A stretch of 64,000 bases of DNA from Methylorubrum thiocyanatum (GTDB taxonomy: Bacteria; Pseudomonadota; Alphaproteobacteria; Rhizobiales; Beijerinckiaceae). The notes under the pieces are model-generated. The model saw only the letters and a program-made list of their open reading frames with translations, did not search any database and was not told the origin of the DNA. The stretch is taken from the NCBI GenBank assembly GCA_014138645.1, contig JACJIB010000002.1, positions 62,001 through 126,000 on the forward strand, given 5' to 3'. Below are positions 63,701 to 64,000 of the stretch, piece after piece; the stretch's first letter is position 1, and each line of letters begins with the position of its first letter. The position numbers were made by a program, and so were the translations under genes.

Positions 63701-64000
63701 TCACTCCATCACGGCGGCCTTCATGATCACCACCATCGTCGCCCGGCCCGGCTCGTCGCCGAAGCAGCGGATGCTGTGGGGGCGGTCGCAGCGGTAGCGC
63801 AGGGTCTCGCCGGCATTGGCCCGCTGCACCTCGCCGGCCACTTCGACCTCGAAGCTGCCCTCCAGCACCGACAGCGACTCGACCGAGCCGCGTTGGTGCG
63901 CGTCGGATTCGAGCACGCCGCCGGGATCGGCGGTGACGTCGTACCATTGCAGCCACTCGACGGTCTTGATCCAGCCGATGATGGCCAGCCGCACCTTGCC
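63701..64000 (-). CDS. Cupin-domain C-terminus of a probable XRE-family regulator (5' end outside window)
   Basis: The frame is open to the window edge, so the N-terminus is missing. The visible 100 residues form a cupin barrel: VLESDAHQRGSVESLSVLEGSFEVEV, then the second motif YRCDRPHSIRCFGDEPGRATMVVIM. This arrangement is typical of helix-turn-helix regulators with a C-terminal cupin sensor. The ligand is unknown. The DNA-binding half would lie to the right of the window. Confidence 0.75.
   Translation of the reverse strand, partial: GKVRLAIIGWIKTVEWLQWYDVTADPGGVLESDAHQRGSVESLSVLEGSFEVEVAGEVQRANAGETLRYRCDRPHSIRCFGDEPGRATMVVIMKAAVME

Overview
The window looks like a chromosomal segment of a high-GC alphaproteobacterium of the order Hyphomicrobiales, most likely Methylobacterium/Methylorubrum. 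This is inferred from gene content, not from a database match. The pointers are a DivL-type pseudo-kinase beside ahcY, AddAB instead of RecBCD, a MucR/Ros regulator, an EcfG-type sigma factor, a giant coiled-coil protein resembling the growth-pole-ring protein GPR/RgsE, and a PQQ-type sugar dehydrogenase. I saw no rRNA, tRNA, CRISPR array, insertion sequence or prophage.

Region 1 (1-8.9 kb, minus strand) holds a partial sensor kinase, a TerB-domain protein, murU, a tsaE-amgK fusion, divL and ahcY. It combines peptidoglycan-sugar recycling (AmgK/MurU), tRNA t6A synthesis (TsaE), cell-cycle control (DivL) and the methyl cycle (AhcY). A clean palindromic operator candidate lies upstream of ahcY. 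Region 2 (8.9-15.7 kb) is accessory: two unrelated toxin-antitoxin pairs around an acyl-CoA synthetase and a nitroreductase, then a crotonase-fold protein, an EEP-family phosphatase/nuclease and a cardiolipin synthase.

Region 3 (15.9-31 kb) carries addB-addA, a PQQ sugar dehydrogenase, trxA, an outer-membrane beta-barrel, folC-accD-trpA, nudC and a HIT protein. As I remember alphaproteobacterial gene order, regions 1 and 3 are often one collinear block; here they face apart with region 2 between them. Region 4 (31-41.4 kb) has an HD-GYP protein with a degenerate receiver, a DEAD-box helicase, a Pro/Ala/Lys-rich membrane-anchored protein, a NarL-type two-component pair, a TenA protein, an APC permease and an MBL-fold hydrolase.

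Region 5 (41.6-51 kb) is the most unusual. It has a YafK-like L,D-transpeptidase and an ABC exporter-like protein whose nucleotide-binding part has lost its key residues. Divergent from it are two coupled membrane proteins that look like the ActC-ActD (fused) and ActF parts of alternative complex III, with no redox subunits nearby. A class II glutamine amidotransferase and an EcfG-like sigma factor with a NepR-like N-terminus follow. Region 6 (51.4-64 kb) has a MucR/Ros protein without its zinc cysteines, a CoxE-like VWA protein behind a 14-bp hairpin, a 2Fe-2S ferredoxin, a lone Hpt protein, the 2664-residue GPR-like protein with exact 165-bp and 108-bp internal repeats, and a partial cupin-type regulator at the edge.
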